A stretch of DNA of 64,000 nucleotides. Source: Candidatus Poribacteria bacterium. GTDB taxonomy: Bacteria > Poribacteria > WGA-4E > WGA-3G. The DNA lies in assembly GCA_022827625.1 (NCBI GenBank), contig JAJEIE010000019.1:248001-312000 (forward strand). Reading direction: 5' to 3'. The position numbers and the translations under genes are program-made. Of this stretch, positions 1 to 8,622 are shown in pieces. The notes below the pieces were generated by a model. The model saw nothing but the letters and a program-made list of their open reading frames with translations. It was not told the DNA's origin and did not search any database. The stretch's first letter is position 1. Every line of letters begins with the position of its first letter.

Positions 1-723
1 AGATGTCGGATCGTTCGGGTCAGGACCTGCGATCGCCGCAAGTATAATCCCCGCATCAGCTACACTCCGCGTCATCGGACCGACGTGATCCATTGATTCT
101 GCGAGTGCGAGCACACCGTAACGGCTGACCCTACCCCAGGTCGGTTTTATACCCACGATGCCACACGATGCCGAGGGAAAACGGATGGAGCCACCCGTAT
201 CGCTCCCAAGCGAACCGAAACAAAACCCCGCTGCCGTTGCAACCCCTGAACCACTCGACGAAGAACCTGTCCATCGCTCTGGATTCCACGGATTTTTAGG
301 AATGTCGAACTCAGGGTTGTAGCCACCCATCGCGCCTTCCGTCAAATTGAGTTTGCCGAGTAGGACTGCACCTGCCGCCTCAAGTTTCGCGATGACCGTG
401 GCATCAAACGTAGGGACATGATCGGCGAGGACTTTCGCCGCCCCCATTGTGCGGACACCCTTTGTAAAGCAGAGATCCTTCACTGCAATAGGGATCCCAT
501 GAAGTGGGCCGCGATACATTCCCAATTCGATTTCCTGTTCCGCTTTCTGGGCTGCAGCCATTGCATGCTCCGCCATCACTGTGGCGTAGCTCATCAGTTG
601 ACCGTCAAGCTGCGCTATGCGTGCCAGCATCGTAGTTGTAATTTCGACAGGCGATAACTGTTTAGAAGCAATCGCTTCTGAAATCTCGGTAATCGTCTTG
701 AAATGAAGTGGTGTTTCGGACAT
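1..723 (-). CDS. Amidase signature family protein, partial
   Basis: The N-terminal 241 codons are visible; the rest runs off the left edge. Family members hydrolyse amides with a Ser-cisSer-Lys triad. The catalytic Lys is near residue 82 in HGIPIAVKD. A Gly/Ser-rich stretch follows at about 153-160 (WTGSSSSGSG), and GSDTGGSIR at about 172-180 carries the cis-Ser and the nucleophilic Ser. The start is ATG at 723-721. The family includes GatA and many amide hydrolases. With no gatB or gatC seen beside it, a stand-alone amidase is likelier than the tRNA amidotransferase subunit, but the missing side is not visible. It is 21 bases downstream of the PhyH gene on the same strand, so co-transcription is likely. 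Confidence 0.9.
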   Translation of the reverse strand, partial: MSETPLHFKTITEISEAIASKQLSPVEITTTMLARIAQLDGQLMSYATVMAEHAMAAAQKAEQEIELGMYRGPLHGIPIAVKDLCFTKGVRTMGAAKVLADHVPTFDATVIAKLEAAGAVLLGKLNLTEGAMGGYNPEFDIPKNPWNPERWTGSSSSGSGVATAAGFCFGSLGSDTGGSIRFPSASCGIVGIKPTWGRVSRYGVLALAESMDHVGPMTRSVADAGIILAAIAGPDPNDPTS

Positions 724-744
724 CTGCTTTTTCCTCGTTCTTTT

Positions 745-1608
745 TTAGTTTGCATCACTTGGACGCGGGCGGCCCAAAAGACTTAACAACCGATCACTCG
801 CACCTTCGAGCGCATCTTCAGGAACAGGAACCTCGTTACAGAGGTTAAACCGCCAATACGCCCAATACGCCGCATACTGCGATTGTAAAATGTAGCGCGT
901 CTTATTAGAAAGGTTCGGTGCACCCCGGTGCCAACACTGTGGGTCCTGTAGATAGATGTCGCCTGCCTTACAGAGAATGGAAACCGGTTTATTTCCCTCA
1001 AATTCAGGATTCTCTTGATCGTTCGGATGCCGACCAGAGTAATGGCTGCCCCGGACGTATTGCGTCGGTCCCTCCTCGATTGTATCAATATCGTTCAACG
1101 CCATCTGGACAGTGAACCACATCACTGGCATCCGTAGACGTGGATCGTGGCGGGGCATCTCTTCGGTGACAGGGAAATGCACCGAACCGTCAACGTGCCA
1201 ACTATCAATTGAGAGTCCAGGGAGGTTCCGTAGGACGTTCTGACCACAGAATTTACAGTTCTCACCGACAATCGCCTCTGCCAAACTCAGAATCGGCTCT
1301 CGGAGGAGCATATCTCGGAAGATCGGATCGAGTTCAATCGTATTTCGTAAGATGAAAGGCATCGGTTCCTGGGAATCGGCGTGTGCGCCCATCTGGATAT
1401 ACCTGACATCCGCAAGGTGTGGGTTCGTTCTCTCTGCGAGTTGTGGATCGGCGAAAAACTCGTCTGTCTTTTCTCGGAGCGCGGTAACCTCTTCTTCAGT
1501 CAGCACACCCGGAATATAAACGAACCCATCGCGGAAGAATTGTTCGGCTATCTCTTTTGTCTTCTCTTCACTAAAAGGTTCACCCTTGCGTATTGGACTG
1601 TTTGCCAT
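745..1608 (-). CDS. Phytanoyl-CoA dioxygenase (PhyH) family protein
   Basis: 287 aa. Fe(II)/2-oxoglutarate-dependent oxygenase of the PhyH family, which hydroxylates small organic substrates in the cytoplasm; the substrate cannot be told. The HxD iron motif is visible as WHVDG, the distal iron His in QCWHRGAPN, and a 2-oxoglutarate-binding Arg is likely in the following NKTRY. ATG start with AGGAG upstream. Same strand as the sulfatase (58 bases upstream) and the amidase downstream, so the three may be one catabolic unit. It is one of five PhyH genes in the window. Confidence 0.93.
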   Translation of the reverse strand: MANSPIRKGEPFSEEKTKEIAEQFFRDGFVYIPGVLTEEEVTALREKTDEFFADPQLAERTNPHLADVRYIQMGAHADSQEPMPFILRNTIELDPIFRDMLLREPILSLAEAIVGENCKFCGQNVLRNLPGLSIDSWHVDGSVHFPVTEEMPRHDPRLRMPVMWFTVQMALNDIDTIEEGPTQYVRGSHYSGRHPNDQENPEFEGNKPVSILCKAGDIYLQDPQCWHRGAPNLSNKTRYILQSQYAAYWAYWRFNLCNEVPVPEDALEGASDRLLSLLGRPRPSDAN

Positions 1609-1636
1609 GTTGTTTCTCCTATTGCCTGAAGGCTGC

Positions 1637-1663
1637 GTAGGGGTTGGGTTCCCCGACCCCTAT
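1637..1663. repeat. Hairpin repeat, variant of the GTAGGAGGGATT family
   Basis: GTAGGGGTTGGG and CCGACCCCTA form a hairpin in the gap between the sulfatase and PhyH genes. It resembles the dispersed family at 3220, 29817, 34908, 40674 and 62151 with altered bases. Confidence 0.5.
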
Positions 1664-1666
1664 AGT

Positions 1667-3124
1667 TCAATCCAAATAATCCATCTCTGGTAGCAGATTC
1701 CAACGATACTGGTCTGCGGGTTGTGTATTCCGTCCCCATCTACCGAGGAGTTGTGTGTCTGCACGTTTTGCTGCCAGCTGTGCCGCAACCCAATCTGGAT
1801 CCCAACCGTCCAAAACCTTCTCAGTCAATCGCGCCAAGATGTCTCTGTATGCTGGATCGTTTGCGCGGTCGTGCAACTCGTTCGGGTCTTCCTTCAGGTT
1901 GAAAAGTTGCGCCGGTTGTCCATGATAGTAATTCAACTTCCAATCCCCATCTCGAACCATCCGATGGTAGCAACCGTCATCGGTGCAGTATTCAGAGAAG
2001 GCGGTGTCCTCCCATTGTGTATCTTGATCTTGGAGCAGCGGTAAGAGGCTCCGTCCACGAGAATGGGGCAAAACCGGGGCACCGAGTGCATCGAGCATTG
2101 TAGCGTTCAAGTCCAACGCGCTGACGACCCGATCACAACGCACACCTTCCGATAAAGTACCGCGCCATAATAAGATTGCAGGAACTTTCACCGAATGCTC
2201 ATAAAACGTCTGTTTCCACCAAAGTCCGTGTTCACCGACCTGCTCACCGTGATCCGAACTATAGAGAATCAATGTGTTCTCGTCTAACCCATTTTCCCGA
2301 AGCGCAGTCAAGATTTGCCCAATCATTACGTCCATCCGTGTCACCAACGCCCAATACGCCGTGCGTGCGCGGAGAATCTCCGCATCGGAAACCTCAACGA
2401 TCCCGCACTGCTCACGCCACTGTCGGAAGTGTGGATGCAACGCCTCTGAAAAAGGTTCAGGATTTTCGGGCATTGTCATCTGTCCGTCATACAGTTGGTA
2501 ATCCTCTTGACGTGCAACGAACGGTTGATGTGGCAACATGAACCCGACAGAAATGGAGAAGGGTGTCTCTAAAAGTCCTGCCCGTTTCTGGACACCGAGT
2601 CGATTGAGATAGTCAACTGTTGCAGCAGTCACATCTTCATCGTGGACCTGATACGCGCTTTGACCTGCCCCCGATTTTTCGAGACTCACGCGTGCCGGTC
2701 CTGCTGTTCCAGAGAGTTCACCGTGATCGACACCGCTTCCACCGTGATAGTTCGGACCGTGGTCACCAACGAGACGTTCTGCATACCCGTGGAGTTGATC
2801 GGGTCCGAGTGCGTGCATCCGTCCGATAAGCGTAGGCTGATACCCCGCTGCGCCCATGGCGTGTGCAAAAGTCGGGATCCCAGAATCGAGGATATGACTG
2901 TTCGTCCATACTGCGTTTTCGTAAGGGTATCGTCCACTGAGCATCGACATCCGCGACGGGACGCAGATGGGGGACGGACAATAGACGTTCTCAAGTACGA
3001 CCCCTTCCGCGGCAAGACTGTCAAGATTAGGTGTTTGCACCAACGGATCGCCGTAACAACCGGTCACATAAGGGTTGTGCTGGTCGGAATGGATGTATAG
3101 CAGATTGGGACCTGGATTCGGCAT
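1667..3124 (-). CDS. Sulfatase (type I, formylglycine-dependent)
   Basis: 485 aa. It should hydrolyse sulfate esters; the substrate is unknown. The N-terminal metal site begins with YIHSDQHNP. The C-x-P-S-R signature is CVPSR at residues 54-58, with Cys54 the residue converted to formylglycine. A second metal motif is SSDHGEQVGEHG. The length is normal for the family. I start at ATG 3124 because AAGGAA precedes it by six bases; an upstream in-frame TTG at 3139 is less likely. No signal peptide is evident. It lies upstream of PhyH and amidase on the same strand. No formylglycine-generating enzyme gene is in the window. Confidence 0.94.
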   Translation of the reverse strand: MPNPGPNLLYIHSDQHNPYVTGCYGDPLVQTPNLDSLAAEGVVLENVYCPSPICVPSRMSMLSGRYPYENAVWTNSHILDSGIPTFAHAMGAAGYQPTLIGRMHALGPDQLHGYAERLVGDHGPNYHGGSGVDHGELSGTAGPARVSLEKSGAGQSAYQVHDEDVTAATVDYLNRLGVQKRAGLLETPFSISVGFMLPHQPFVARQEDYQLYDGQMTMPENPEPFSEALHPHFRQWREQCGIVEVSDAEILRARTAYWALVTRMDVMIGQILTALRENGLDENTLILYSSDHGEQVGEHGLWWKQTFYEHSVKVPAILLWRGTLSEGVRCDRVVSALDLNATMLDALGAPVLPHSRGRSLLPLLQDQDTQWEDTAFSEYCTDDGCYHRMVRDGDWKLNYYHGQPAQLFNLKEDPNELHDRANDPAYRDILARLTEKVLDGWDPDWVAAQLAAKRADTQLLGRWGRNTQPADQYRWNLLPEMDYLD

Positions 3125-3219
3125 CGAAGTTCCTTCCAAAGACTTTACTTAATTTTCCTTCATTATACACAGATGATAATTGCCGTCAAGAAAAATAGCA
3201 CAAAGCCATTGAGTTCCGC

Positions 3220-3245
3220 TGTAGGAGGGATTTCCGAATCCCGAC
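3220..3245. repeat. Dispersed palindromic repeat, family B
   Basis: Core GTAGGAGGGATT / AATCCCGAC with a short TCCG centre, able to form a hairpin. Near-identical copies are at 29817-29842 and 34908-34933, reversed copies at 40674-40698 and 62151-62174. It lies between the sulfatase and NIPSNAP genes, which diverge from this gap. Confidence 0.8.
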
Positions 3246-3358
3246 TTCTTGCTGAAAACCAAATCTCCTATCCATCTCAGACAATCGCTTGACATCCATC
3301 ACGTTTTAAAGTATCATTCCCATGATTCAGTCGAACCGAATAACACCGGAGGGATAGC

Positions 3359-3979
3359 ATGATCTATGAAATAAGAACCTACAATTTGAAACTCGGTCAA
3401 CTCAACGAATACTGGGACCGCTTCAGCGAAAAACTACCGGCACGCCAAGCGTTATCGAAACTCGGTGCGCATTGGTACACCGAAGTCGGACCGTTAAATC
3501 AGATGGTTGCCGTATGGCCCTACGAGAGTCTTGAACAGCGGACAGAAATCCGACGCGCTGCGGAAGCCGGACCGAATCCAGTCTGGCCCCCCGATACCAG
3601 TGATCTGATTGTCTCAATGGTATCCGAGATTTTTCTACCCGCCCCCTTTATGGAACCTTTGGATGATAGAGACATCGGACCCATCTATGAAATGCGTCTG
3701 TATACCTATCCACCAGAAGGGATGCCCCAGGTTTTAGAGGCGTGGAGCACAGCCATTCCTGATCGCTTAGAATTCTCACCACTGGCAGGCTGTTGGTATT
3801 CGGAGTATGGCGGTGTCAACAACTTCATCCACGTATGGGCATACAGGAGTTTTGAAGAACGCGCACGTGTCCGAGCAGAGACACGAGAGAAGGGTGTCTG
3901 GCCCCCCAAAGGCTCCGTCAAACCGATTACGCAAGAGAGCAAACTCCTGCTACCTGCACCGTTTTCGCCGATGCAGTGA
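3359..3979 (+). CDS. NIPSNAP family protein, two repeats
   Basis: 206 aa. Two copies of the ferredoxin-like alpha/beta NIPSNAP fold are visible: MIYEIRTYNLKLGQ (residue 1 on) and PIYEMRLYTYPPEG (near 107), each followed by a W-Y/W-A-Y strand (MVAVWPYES, FIHVWAYRS). The biochemical role of bacterial members is not established. ATG start with GGAGGGATAGC directly upstream. A strong hairpin (4003-4023) follows. No operon partner on this strand. Confidence 0.88.
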   Translation: MIYEIRTYNLKLGQLNEYWDRFSEKLPARQALSKLGAHWYTEVGPLNQMVAVWPYESLEQRTEIRRAAEAGPNPVWPPDTSDLIVSMVSEIFLPAPFMEPLDDRDIGPIYEMRLYTYPPEGMPQVLEAWSTAIPDRLEFSPLAGCWYSEYGGVNNFIHVWAYRSFEERARVRAETREKGVWPPKGSVKPITQESKLLLPAPFSPMQ

Positions 3980-4002
3980 TATATCCTTTCTTAAAATAGG
4001 TA

Positions 4003-4023
4003 GGCGAGGTTTGTAACCTCGCC
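4003..4023 (+). terminator. Hairpin after NIPSNAP gene
   Basis: GGCGAGGTT-TGT-AACCTCGCC, a perfect nine-pair stem 23 bases after the stop. No tight T run follows, though TTTACTTTT is nearby. It may be a terminator or another dispersed palindrome. Confidence 0.55.
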
Positions 4024-4145
4024 CATTCAAGGCTTTACTTTTAGGTTGGTAGGTGTAGTTTTTCAAACGCACCGGATCCATACCAAAATTTTTGAAACTC
4101 GTCAAACAAATTGTAGAAATGAATTTTCCTCTTGGTAGGGACCCT

Positions 4146-4616
4146 ATGAACTGCAAAAAACGGTTACTTATTCTATCATGTTCACAACGCAAATCTGATT
4201 CCCCAGAGTCTTTACCTGCAATTGAGAGATACGACGGTCCGTTATTCTTTGTCTTACGTCGTTTTATTCGTGAGTGTCCACAGCAGACAAGGCACCTGGA
4301 TGTGTATATCTTGTCCGCTGCCTATGGGCTTATCCCGTCGGATTTTCCAACTCCATTGTATGATCGGAAGATGAACACATCACGGATTGTAGAGTTGCAG
4401 CCTCAAGTTAATACTGAGTTCTCAAATATTTTACAAAACAAATATGCCTCAATTTGTTTTGTACTTGGAAAGACTTATCTCAAGGCATTTAGGGATTTGC
4501 GACAGTTGATCCCAGCGTTTACAGAATCAATTATCGCTTACGGTCCGATAGGAAAAAAACAGGTTCAACTGAAAAAATGGCTGTGGAAACCTTCGTTAGC
4601 TGATTGGGGTAACTGA
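4146..4616 (+). CDS. DUF6884/DUF5591-like protein
   Basis: 156 aa from ATG 4146, which has TAGGGA upstream; longer in-frame starts at 4092 (TTG) and 4119 are possible. Visible motifs are LLILSCSQRK at residue 7 on, ERYDGPLF, and VYILSAAYGLIP followed by PLYDRKM. This CS-x-RK plus L/V-SA-x-YGL-x-P plus YD pattern resembles DUF6884 proteins. By my reading it also resembles the DUF5591 domain that follows the transglycosylase domain in archaeal TgtA/ArcS proteins. It converges on the TGT/DpdA-like gene 48 bases away, so a shared role in 7-deazaguanine chemistry is inferred, not shown. Confidence 0.65.
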   Translation: MNCKKRLLILSCSQRKSDSPESLPAIERYDGPLFFVLRRFIRECPQQTRHLDVYILSAAYGLIPSDFPTPLYDRKMNTSRIVELQPQVNTEFSNILQNKYASICFVLGKTYLKAFRDLRQLIPAFTESIIAYGPIGKKQVQLKKWLWKPSLADWGN

Positions 4617-4664
4617 GGTAACTGAGGTAACTGGGCCTACGAGTTTGTGTTGGACACACGTTTT

Positions 4665-5861
4665 TTAGGATTTAGAATTGACTTTTTCAATAGCATACTC
4701 GAAAGTTTTCCGATAGACAGGACTCTTCATACGTCCCTCAATAAACATTTCAAATGCTCTTATGCCTTTTTTCTTTTCTTCGCGTACACGTTTCGCCTCA
4801 AAGTTGAATGCGTATAAATTATGGCAAGCTCGGCGATGAATATGTTTTTCTCCGTCCCGATGCTCAAGATAATCTAAGTAAGAAAGCGCATCGCGTTGAT
4901 TCCGAATTGCCCAATCCTGCTTTTTATCCCAGTCTTTGACAGCAAATCCCTCTTCGTCTATTAATTCCAATAAACGATCAGCGAATGCATTACACTTCTG
5001 TTCATATTTCTCGGTATCTTTTTCTTTTTCACGAACAGAAAATCGCGTCCAAGGAAAACCAGGCAATTGAACATTTTTGAATGCAGCACTAATGATCCAA
5101 CTCTGTGAATCAACCGTATCAGCACCAGAATAAAAAGCGAATAGCATTAGCAACGCGGATCCCAATGAAAAGCAATGAATGTGAGTATTTGGAAGAAGTT
5201 TTCTAACTGTATAGATAATCTTAATCGCCGTGCGTTTATTTCCATTGAGTGCCAACGGTGCCAAACTCCCGATACCAATTATCGGAGGGTTTTCACCCCA
5301 AATCTCAACAATACGATCAAGGGAGTTCTTGAGAGTCTCTTGATCGTATCCATGAAGCACCGGCATCAATTGGAAATAATCTGGTAAGTCATTATCTTTT
5401 AGTTTTCCAAACATTGCCTCGGTGTTTGTTACGGTACTTTCCCAACGATCTTGCTTTTCCTTCGGCTCGGAAGTTGGAAGGAAAGGGTGATCAAGAACGA
5501 CAGAGACATCCACAGCAAATTCAATTCCAATCTTAAGGACATCAAGCGAAGCTATGCTGATTTTATCTTGTTTTTGAAAGTTAAAACCACCGGAATCAAG
5601 CATCAATGGACCCTCAAAGTGGATGTATTCGCGAAGTGTTCCTTCCATATTTCTGACTTCTGAAGTAAATCTTCGCGTTCGGTGATTTGCTAACAGATCG
5701 AAGGCATTAACCAGAACTGCTTGGGTACCGGTCATTTCCCAAGGCGGATGAAGAAGCCCTGCATGCGGATAATCACCTATGCGATAACTCGCGAACAGGT
5801 TGGGGGTTTCCAAAGGAACTCTTGAAAAAACGGAGGAGTATGTTACATCTTGATTCATCAA
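4665..5861 (-). CDS. tRNA-guanine transglycosylase/DpdA-like enzyme
   Basis: 398 aa. A TIM-barrel base-exchange enzyme by motif. LDSGGFNF at 88-95 contains the Asp (D89) matching the general acid of TGT's DSGGFQ. IGIGSLAPL at 195-203 matches the glycine-rich base pocket. GADTVDSQSW at 246-255 matches the nucleophile loop, with D251 the candidate nucleophile. TGT and DpdA swap guanine for a 7-deazaguanine in tRNA or DNA. The canonical C-x-C-x2-C zinc site of bacterial TGT is not seen; HRRACHNLY at 342-350 is the only C/H-rich spot near the right place. The start overlaps the ATPase stop by four bases, so the two are translationally coupled. The operon context argues against housekeeping queuosine TGT. 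Confidence 0.78.
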   Translation of the reverse strand: MMNQDVTYSSVFSRVPLETPNLFASYRIGDYPHAGLLHPPWEMTGTQAVLVNAFDLLANHRTRRFTSEVRNMEGTLREYIHFEGPLMLDSGGFNFQKQDKISIASLDVLKIGIEFAVDVSVVLDHPFLPTSEPKEKQDRWESTVTNTEAMFGKLKDNDLPDYFQLMPVLHGYDQETLKNSLDRIVEIWGENPPIIGIGSLAPLALNGNKRTAIKIIYTVRKLLPNTHIHCFSLGSALLMLFAFYSGADTVDSQSWIISAAFKNVQLPGFPWTRFSVREKEKDTEKYEQKCNAFADRLLELIDEEGFAVKDWDKKQDWAIRNQRDALSYLDYLEHRDGEKHIHRRACHNLYAFNFEAKRVREEKKKGIRAFEMFIEGRMKSPVYRKTFEYAIEKVNSKS

Positions 5862-7015
5862 TCACCATTTTCCACAATCTGCCTCATCCGTTCGCGTATT
5901 TTTGGTAAAAAATACCCTGGTAAAACATTCTCTCCAGAAGCTTCAACTTCTTGCTTTAATAAAAGGTACTCTTCTTCAACAATCTCTCGTGTTAGAGGTT
6001 CCAACCCGTCGGGTCGGTTAGATTCATGACGTTTTTTTTCTTTCTCAAACTTGTTACGACCGCTATTGAGGTAGTCAGTCACGTAGTCAGTAGCGAGTTC
6101 AAGACTATCTATGGGTTGGAGCTCCACTGGTTCGCCTAAGCGGCGCTCAATTGCAGGATACTGTTCAAGATCTCTTGGTTCTGGTGTGGTTGCAATTACA
6201 AAGAAAACAGATTCGCTTAATATATCAAAAAGATGCCGCAAGTCTTGGGCGTATCGGGCTTGGTGTGATCGGGTTAACCCTTCAAAGATCTCCTCGAATT
6301 CGTCGAATAACAAGACAATACCGTTGCACATATTAAGTTCCTTTAGGATCTCAAGAAATCCATACAGAAACCGCATAGCGAGTGAAGAACTCGTGATATC
6401 AACTGGAGGATTTCCAGCATCAGTTAAGAGATTCTTGTCAGCAGCGGTGAGTTTTTGCTGCCCTTTTATCCACCGAATGAAGGCATCTTTCTGGCGTTCT
6501 TCCGAACCCGAAAGTGAGGTTTGAGTAGGTTGAGCAATAGCTTTAATGACTTTCAAAAATTCGCTTGATGTTTTAACTGTTTGTGAAAGTTCGCTAATTA
6601 AATTCTTGTTCACTTGTAGTTTATTAACTAAATCGGTCAAGAAGGATCCAGCAAGTTTATCAACAATTTGTCCGTGAACCTTGAAGTAACTTTCGCCAGG
6701 TTCCGAGACATAGATCGGATGAAGATTTTTGATAAGTTTACTCAGTCTTGCCTCGTCAGTCAACCGTTCAAAGTACTGCAAGATATTTGTCTTTCCTGCC
6801 CCAGTTCTTCCGTTAATACGTAACCGTTTTGAAGTTGAGGAAAAATTCTGTAGACTGTAGATAAACTTCTTCTTTACAGCGTCCTGGTCAGTGCAGACAT
6901 CTGACTTAGGTTCAGCGCTCCCTGGGAAGGGGTTTTCAAGAAGAAATACTTCCTCATAAGGGTTGAGTTCTTCAGGTCTTGCTTTAAATAGAGAAAGATC
7001 TTTTTCCAATGCCAA
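5858..7015 (-). CDS. AAA ATPase, ORC/Cdc6-like
   Basis: 385 aa. The Walker A motif is GRTGAGKT at 69-76 and Walker B is GIVLLFDEFEE at 232-242; sensor-1-like VIATTPEPRDLE follows near 273. The ATPase core is split by a helical stretch (about 120-200), and a helical C-terminus follows, as in ORC/Cdc6-like and STAND-type ATPases of mobile or defence loci. It is expected to bind and hydrolyse ATP, perhaps to load or regulate the transglycosylase on nucleic acid. Its start lies one base after the stop of the 305-aa gene, and its end overlaps the next gene by four bases. The exact family is not recognised. Confidence 0.82.
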   Translation of the reverse strand: MALEKDLSLFKARPEELNPYEEVFLLENPFPGSAEPKSDVCTDQDAVKKKFIYSLQNFSSTSKRLRINGRTGAGKTNILQYFERLTDEARLSKLIKNLHPIYVSEPGESYFKVHGQIVDKLAGSFLTDLVNKLQVNKNLISELSQTVKTSSEFLKVIKAIAQPTQTSLSGSEERQKDAFIRWIKGQQKLTAADKNLLTDAGNPPVDITSSSLAMRFLYGFLEILKELNMCNGIVLLFDEFEEIFEGLTRSHQARYAQDLRHLFDILSESVFFVIATTPEPRDLEQYPAIERRLGEPVELQPIDSLELATDYVTDYLNSGRNKFEKEKKRHESNRPDGLEPLTREIVEEEYLLLKQEVEASGENVLPGYFLPKIRERMRQIVENGD

Positions 7016-7016
7016 T

Positions 7017-7934
7017 TTAATCCTCCCACCGAATTAGTTTAACCAATTTGCCATTGATGCGCACTCCATCCTCCAGATACCGACGTTCGATCCACCGTAG
7101 ACGAGGTCTCTTACTGCCAGGCAGCAACTTTGCCGAAAGTTTTTCCTTGAGAATCTCTTTTCTCGATCGTATTGAAGTGATCTGGAGATGGCCAGAAATT
7201 TCCCGGCGGATTGTTGCTGGGGCGAGTGTAATTTCGCCGGGGAACCTTTCTATAAATTGCTTCATCTTCATTTCAAAAGCTTGAAAGGAGATGCGTAATT
7301 CTCGACAAACCTGATGTGCCAACCGCCCAACGTTCGCGTAACCGGACGTTTTCTCTGCCCAATTATAATGTGCTTGGCAGACCGTTTTGAAGTGTTCTAA
7401 GGAAGGCCGATCGACATCCCACTCTCCACCCCAATAAAGGATAGCTTCAAAGGGAGAACGATAAGCATGCCCTAAGGATACTGCCCATGTTTGAAATATA
7501 TCAAAAGCAACGAAGGTAATGCCGTATTTAGGCTTTAATTTACGCCCTAAATCCCTACGAGATTCCTTATCTTGACGTTGCGGAATCTCTATCTTTTGTT
7601 CCTGTTTCAAGCATTCAAGAAAATCCGAGTAAGGTGGATAATTTATCAGTCCTTGACTCATCGGCAACAGGCAATCTCCAGAGTTCCAAGCATGAATAAA
7701 CCTATCGTAATTTTCAGTTAGACACAAGATATTCCGGTCTTGAATACTCCGGACAATCCAATGAGATGCTTCAAAAACTCTCAAGATATCACCTGATCTT
7801 CGGACGAGATTTTTTATCTTTCCTTGACTCTCAACAATTTCATAGAAGGCATCCATTGAAAGTTCACCTGCAGCACGGTATTTCTCAATGGCATCCGCAA
7901 CGGAAAGTAATTTGCTTATGGTAATCGGGTCCAA
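7017..7934 (-). CDS. Uncharacterised protein of the transglycosylase operon
   Basis: 305 aa, no family recognised. The N-terminal 100 residues look helical and could be a winged-helix-like domain. The C-terminal 60 residues are rich in Arg/Lys (KEKLSAKLLPGSKRPRLRW), which suggests nucleic-acid binding. The start is TTG at 7934-7932, supported by GGGAGGTG eight bases upstream; that ribosome site lies inside the 3' end of the preceding frame. It is directly upstream of the ATPase (one-base gap). A DNA- or RNA-recognition subunit is a reasonable guess only. Confidence 0.7.
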   Translation of the reverse strand: MDPITISKLLSVADAIEKYRAAGELSMDAFYEIVESQGKIKNLVRRSGDILRVFEASHWIVRSIQDRNILCLTENYDRFIHAWNSGDCLLPMSQGLINYPPYSDFLECLKQEQKIEIPQRQDKESRRDLGRKLKPKYGITFVAFDIFQTWAVSLGHAYRSPFEAILYWGGEWDVDRPSLEHFKTVCQAHYNWAEKTSGYANVGRLAHQVCRELRISFQAFEMKMKQFIERFPGEITLAPATIRREISGHLQITSIRSRKEILKEKLSAKLLPGSKRPRLRWIERRYLEDGVRINGKLVKLIRWED

Positions 7935-7937
7935 TTG

Positions 7938-8383
7938 TTACACCTCCCGAATTTCCATTACGTCATTAGCAAAATCCTCAACGCGCTGGTGAATAGTAAA
8001 CAAGTTCATATTGCCTGAATGATCTTTGCTTTCAAAGCGAATCGTGCTAAAAACCTGGACGAAATCCCACAGTAGATAATGGATGGGCGTTAACACAAAT
8101 TTCCGGTTGTAAGAATCGTACCGAACAGAGTTAACCTCTGGATCTAAACGTGGGCACCGATGTGGAGACTCGCTTGGTTTTCCAAGGTTGCGAACGAAGC
8201 CATATCTTTATCGCCCGTGATAAGGTAGACCTCTTGGTGAAGTCCACGATCTCGCTTGAGGTTTTTTGATATAGGTTCGTTAGTCTCTGAGCCCTTTGAG
8301 TCCAGCGTTGCAATAGCATGTGATAACTGATTCAAATTGATCACAACTTCGTTCAGCATTTGCTGCTCCTGGAAATCTGACAT
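7938..8383 (-). pseudogene. Frameshifted first gene of the transglycosylase operon
   Basis: Frame one opens at ATG 8383 (start MSDFQEQQML, later VYLITGDKDM) and stops at 8144. A second frame, -1 relative to the first, is open across the break with protein-like sequence (SVRYDSYNRKF, IHYLLWDFVQV, HQRVEDFAND) and ends at TAA 7938, just before the next gene. The second frame has no start of its own near its beginning. Together they read as one protein of about 147 residues broken by loss of one base near 8144-8165, where there is a CCC run. Mutation, assembly error and recoding are all possible; no classic slippery heptamer is obvious. Function unknown. Confidence 0.6.
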
Positions 8384-8592
8384 AACTAAATCTAGTACGG
8401 AATAAGTCTTAATTATTTCCTATGTTTGCCATTTCTAATAACTTCCAATTTCATGAAGATCTCTTTCGGTCAACCTGGCTGGATGCCCACACAACATCTG
8501 TTTTTGAGTCGAATATTCTCACGGACTCACCTTATTTTAAAGTTTACCATAAATTTAGTCCAGCGGTCAAGCAATATTTTCAGAAAAACAAC

Positions 8593-8622
8593 TTGACAGC
8601 AACTTCTTTCCTGTGTTATAAT
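8593..8622 (+). promoter_or_regulatory. Sigma-70-type promoter of the methyltransferase gene
   Basis: TTGACA at 8593-8598 and TATAAT at 8617-8622, 18 bases apart, both perfect consensus. GGAGG lies at 8636-8640, eight bases before the ATG at 8648. The gap 8384-8647 also carries the upstream region of the opposite transglycosylase operon; no convincing minus-strand promoter was seen. Confidence 0.85.

Noticed and set aside
8144-8383. PIN-domain nuclease reading of the first operon gene because of LITGDKDM
   Set aside because: The acidic residues expected in the N-terminal part are not present, so the resemblance is one short motif only.
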